Position numbers and translations under genes: made by a program. From NCBI RefSeq assembly GCF_037975245.1, contig NC_092571.1, positions 14,813,917-14,877,916 on the forward strand: a stretch of DNA of 64,000 bases, given 5' to 3'. Shown here one piece after another: positions 36,094 to 42,000 of the stretch (within the stretch, counting starts at the first letter, position 1; every line of letters begins with the position of its first letter). This DNA comes from Apostichopus japonicus (taxonomy: Eukaryota > Echinodermata > Holothuroidea > Aspidochirotida > Stichopodidae). Under the pieces are notes generated by a model. It did no database searches and was not told where the DNA came from. It saw only the letters and a list, made by a program, of their open reading frames with translations.

Positions 36094-39000
36094 ACAAAAA
36101 AAAAATCCCAGATAAACCAAAACAATTCAAGTTGCAATTACGACGGAATCGGATTAAAATAATCCGACACAGATTAAAATAATCCGATTTTCTAAAACTT
36201 CTGCTCAATTCAGCAAAAATCAGTAAGTCGCTTTGGCTTCACAACCATGCCGACACTTTTCTCTGTATAAAATAGTTTCACTTCCTGCTACTTCTTGTCA
36301 CTTTCTGTGATCATGCACTGAAGAAGCGCTAGTTTTGCTCGAAAGCTCTGCAAAAACCAAACATTAGCTGTTTTACTTCCAATCACTTACTTAATTTAAT
36401 TATTGTATCTCACTCAAGATCCAGCCTTTCTCTAAATGTAGCATAGTTGTTTATTTATAAACAGTTTTCTGTTATATATGCAGAAACAATGAAAGTATCA
36501 TTGCAATAACTTCCTCCATTTGAATACCAAGGCGCCAGCCACAAGGCAGATAAGCTTTTATCTCATAAGGGCAAAAGTCTGTGGGAGAGTCCCAAGAAAT
36601 TTATAAATGGGGATACCCTTTAATACCAATGAATAATACAAGGTGTTGTTTATAAATAAATTGAGAAAGCATCAATCTTGTCCTGAGTCATAATGCCAAA
36701 ATCTTTCTTTCTGAGAGCAGCAACTTGTCTTTCTAACTGTAACTTTGTTTTGAATGCTTAAATACTGTTATACAAGTTTATACTTTTCATTGGAAAGTTG
36801 GTGCCTTAGGAGAGGAAACAAAATTAAGTCAAGATATTTCTTGCTTTAACTTGCAGAAAGTTTGTGATATTTTTGACTATTAGATGAATTTGAATTTATT
36901 TGTTATGTGTAATCTCCTTAAATACCGTTTGAATTTTACTTTCCACTTTCAGGGAAGGCGAATTTGGAAGCCAAGACTCCTGCTACCCAAACTGGGAGAA
37001 GACGCCGAAATAAGAAATCCTTGCAAACACCGAGTTCCGAGGCTCAGAACGCCCTCGATGCAAGCGTTGAGAAGTCTCTGAGCAGCAAAAAGGGACGTCC
37101 GAAACACAAGATTCCCGCCCCGATTCTGTTCTCCAGTGATGAGGACAGCGATGATGTGTTTGCACCTCCATCGGAAAAAGAAACGAAAAAAGGTACAAAA
37201 ATTTCACCCCGTCTTTTGGTACCACTTTGAGTCACTTTAGGCTTTAAAACCCATATGCAACACACTGGTCATGAAGTCCAAGTGACTTGAAGTACTGTTA
37301 AAGTATGAGAAAATATAAACCATTCACCAGGGATTCCATTTCAAAGTTTTGGGTTTTCCATCCATGGTAGGTACGAGAGTAGAGGCTGTTAACATGTATT
37401 GAATTTGAATATAAAAAAATTGTTTCTAATGGAACAATATTTATGTGTAAAAGTAAGTAGGCCTGATGTTTCGATCCTAGCAGGATCTTCTTCAAAGGCT
37501 GAATGACAAGTAACAGTAACAGAAGGGACAAAAACACACACAGAATACAGACAGGTAAATGAGCATGGTGAACACAAAGAGATAGATGTATGGGGATTAG
37601 TAGACAAGGGATGGAGAGAAGAAAGAAAGAAACCAACAGGGGAAGAGGAGAGGTAGGAGATAAACAGTGGGGGGACAAAGAGAGGATTAAGGGAAGGGGG
37701 TAGGGAATAAACAATATTTAAACAGATCTTTATTGGTAATCCATTCTGTGGGGTTTTAATTTTTAATTTTTTTTATATTTCTTAACTTTTTCATTTGTTA
37801 TGGCCTCCAGTCTCTATGAGGAATGCTTTTGTAAACTTTTTACATCAACAACAGGACTGTCAGGCCCCATGAATGCCATTTCATGTTGACATACTTTCAT
37901 CACCACATTTTAAAACATGACATTTCATGCTCTTCAGAAGTTCCATGTGTTGCCGTCAAATAATCGATAATCAATTAGTAATCTTGAGGAGGAGCTGAAA
38001 ATATATGCAATGGGACTCGGAGTTCTGTATAGACTCGTGTTTCCAGCCACTTTGACGGAAGAGGCCAGAGGTTATTTTAAAAGGCTTTATTTCCTCCGAG
38101 TTGAGAGTTAAAAATGGGCATCCAGACGAAAGAAACCTGATCCGATAGAGAGGATGTAGTTAATGGTCTGTCACATATCAAGTGGAGTCAATGGTCATTA
38201 AAGTCATAACATCTCTGTCCACGAGATATGAGTTGGTTAACTTAAAACAAAAAAATCATTTGCTCTCGAGGAATTTTGAGGTACCGTACGGGACATTTAG
38301 ATTGCCGTGAGATTAGCATGTTGACCCAAACCCTATCAAAAGTTCCATCTTGTAACTGAAATTTAGCTACTGTTCCTACTGCTGTTTGCAACCGAATATC
38401 ATTTTTATGGACATTCCACCTTTCTTAACATTCTATTCCTTTTGTGCATCTATTGTCGTCCTTCCATGGAAACAAAATAAAAAACAAAACTGTTAGCAAA
38501 CTGCTTATCCACTAAAGAGCCTGTGTAAGAGAATGTGTAGAAAGTAAGAGGGCCTGATGTTTCGATCCTAGCAGGATCTTTGTTCATAGGCTGAATGACA
38601 AGTAACAGGAACAGAAGGGACAAATACATACACAGAATACAGACAGGTTAATAAGCATGGTGAACACAAAGAGATACTGTAGATGTAAGAGGATGAAACG
38701 TCAGGCCTTCTTACTTTTACACATTCCATGGAAACTTGCAGAACTTTCTCACTTTAGATTGAAATAAAAAAAACATTGTAAAAATTGAAAAGTTCCCTGT
38801 TTCTACTGTACAGTATAGTATTAAATATAGGTTAACAAGTACACTCTATTACTGGAGCAGAACTGTTGGAAGGCAATTTATTTTTTTGACCGTTTTCTTT
38901 TTCCAAAGCCACATCATAAAATTGTTCAAATTGCCATTACCTTCCCATAATTTGTCATAAACCTTCCTTTAAGACCAATTACCACTTTTCCTAATGTTGC

Positions 39001-42000
39001 GGAACAACATTGCTTGCAATTTACCTCCCTGGTTGTAATAGAAGATAAATGAGGCTGCAACATCAGTCTTCACATAGACTATTGACTCATCCATGACATT
39101 TAATGGATGGGTTAATTTTTTGGAACAGTTTGACTTAATATTATTTTCAACTTTTTAGGAGTGTTTAAGAGGTAAAACATTCATAATGCAAAGTATTGGT
39201 AATTTGCACCAACCATCTCTAGCTTTGGGAGAGAAGGTCGTAAAAATTGTCTTCCAAATAGTCTGCTCTAATAAATGTTAAGTAGTTAACCTAGATGTCA
39301 AATTTTACATAATTATAGAAAATTAACTTCTTAATGATGTGTGAAAGATTAAACCGAGTAAAACGGCATGAACTGTTTTGACAAGCGAACATGGTTTACT
39401 GGGCCAATGTTTTAACTGTCTTCCGATCAGCCGAGACGACCAAAGTTCTGATCGCACAACCAAAACCAGCTGATATGTGTTGTACACCAAAACTGGTAAT
39501 ATGATAATCTGGTACCGCCCTCTATCACCGTTTATCTGTAGTTGGAGAAACTAAAATAAAACACAAATAACGGGTAGGTGGTCTAAGGGAGGTTTTCTTT
39601 CCTAAAGCTGGTGTTCTATTCACCAATTCACCCACTGTACACATCTCTCCTTACAGCATTGTCCATATCGGTCGTTCTCCATTCTGCTACAGTTTTCTTC
39701 CGGACAACCAGAAATTTAAATCCTTAAAAAATTTATGCCGTTTTAGAACGTAGGTTTATTACAGTCGTCCGGGAGACCGGGAATAAACAGAACAATGGAA
39801 TGTAGTCAAATTGTCTTTGTTTGATAGATGTTTGTAAAGAAAATATGAGTTTTATCGTTTGAACATTTTAAAGCCTCTTGTTCATTAATTTCCGATTTCT
39901 GTTTCATTCTGAAAGGAAGGGGGCAACCTGGGTTTTTTTTTTTTTACTTAATTTTTTAATAAATAAGAATTGTAAAAGGAAATGTAACAGACATCGTTAA
40001 CATGCAGTTAATAATTATTTCAACCTCCGTTTTTTCCAAATTTTCTTTTAAGGAGCAGCTCTCTAAAAATGAATCCTAAGAACAAGTCCTTGAAAGACTT
40101 TGTTAATCCATGGAGTTGTTACATGGAACAACTCCCTGGTTAATCCACACGACCAGAACAAACAGTCATAACCCTGTCAGATGGGTCGTTACCAAATAGC
40201 ATATCATTACCCACTGTCTTTGTTTTTTCCCCTTCTTCTTGAGGGGTTGGAAGTTTAATACACCCCAAAGGATACATGTAATATTAGCTGTATCATGATT
40301 GCATAACTTATTCCCTTAAGAAAATTGCTATTTACAATTTTTTTTTGGGGGGGGGGCTATAAACATTAGCAAATGGATAAGCGAGTTGTGCCAATTGATG
40401 TGTGAACTAGACAACAAAACCATAAATCAATTGCAGCCTGAAAAAATATGGTGGATTTATGGTGCCAGAGTAGACACTGAAGACAACATCTCATCAGTGA
40501 TCCCCAGGTCAGGGTTAAAGATAATCAGTAAATGCCCGGAAATAAGCTATAAAGTCAAATAAGGGCCCCACATGCTCAATGCTTTTATGAGCAGTTACCC
40601 TCGAAAAGGCATTCTGTCTCAATGAGACATTGTGTAATTGAACTCTCCCGAATAATAATAATAATAATAATAATTGTGTAAAAGTAAGTTGGCCTGACGT
40701 TTCGATCCTAGCAGGATCTTCTTCAGAGGCTAAAAAATAATAATAATTAGAATAATCTGATGATTATTCTGATCATTCCAGAAAGTACTTTTTGAAAACT
40801 TCTATCAATTTGTTTAATTGGCTAAAATTTTGGCCCGATACTGCTTACTGTACATCTAATATTTAAACAGAAATGCTCTTGTACTGTGTGTGCAGTACAA
40901 ATCTACAGTACTAGACCATCTACAGCATTACAGTATCGGATAATAATCCCACTGAATTTAAACCTTTTACATAGCATTGGCAGTATGGCATCCCACATGC
41001 TCTTGATGAGTTTAAAAACATGTTAAACACAGTGTATGTACAGTAGTATAGTGCATGACTTGATAAATTGATAGTGTAGATTTGATGGGGTTCTGGTCAG
41101 CTTGTTTAGATCTGGTGTCGGTCGGGGGAGTTGGTGTAGATCTGGTGTGGGTCAGGGGAGTTGGTGTACATTTGGTGTGGGTTGGGGGAGAAGGTGTAGA
41201 TTTGATGGGGGTCGGGGAGCTGATATAGATCTGATGTGTGTTGGGGGAGCTGGTGTAGATTTAATGTGGGCCAGGGGAGCTGGTGTAGCTTTGGTGTGGG
41301 TCGGGGGAGCTAGTGTAGATTTGGCGTGGGTTGGGGAGCTGGTGTTAATTTGATGGGGGTCGGGGAGCTGGTGTACATTTGGTGTGGGTTGGGGCAGCTG
41401 GTATAGATCTGTTGTGTGTCGGGGAGCTGGTGTACTGTAGATTTAATGTGGGTCTGGCGAGCTGGTGTAGATTTGATTTGGTCTGGGGAGCTGGTGTACA
41501 TTTGGTGTGGGTTGGGAGAGCTGGTGTATATTTGATGTGGGTTGGGGCAGCTGGTGAAGGATGGCACCTATACTCTGCTGTACTATAGTCCGATCAGGGA
41601 GTGGTAAATTACTGTTGTTCAGGTGTATTTGATCAGAAATGAAAATGACAAATTTAATCCTGAGTTAAGAAAAGCAATGAAGTTTCATAAATCCTGCAGC
41701 ATTCTTCGTCTGCATTTCTACTGTACGTGAAACCTCAGTCTAGACCAGGGGTTCCCTAACTGGGGTGCATGAACACGAGGGGGTGCGTGAGTCCATCCCA
41801 GGGGATTTGTGAGACGTTTCTGAAAGTCAAAACTAGAGTACTTTTTGTTGAACTAAAATCTGATATATCATATATAATTTAGTAATGTACAAAAGTCGTA
41901 CCTATGGACAAACTCTTTGCGTTCTTTTTTCATTACAATATACACTATGAACTTGATCTTTTACAAAGCACTGTTGTGCGTATTATAGTATAATAATGAC

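Noticed and set aside
37298-37714. 138-codon Leu-rich minus-strand frame
   Set aside because: It spans the dispersed hammerhead-bearing repeat and purine-rich simple DNA; the hydrophobicity is a by-product of CT-rich composition.
41102-41588. Frames with VDLVWVGGAG-type repeats
   Set aside because: Translation of the 30-bp minisatellite.
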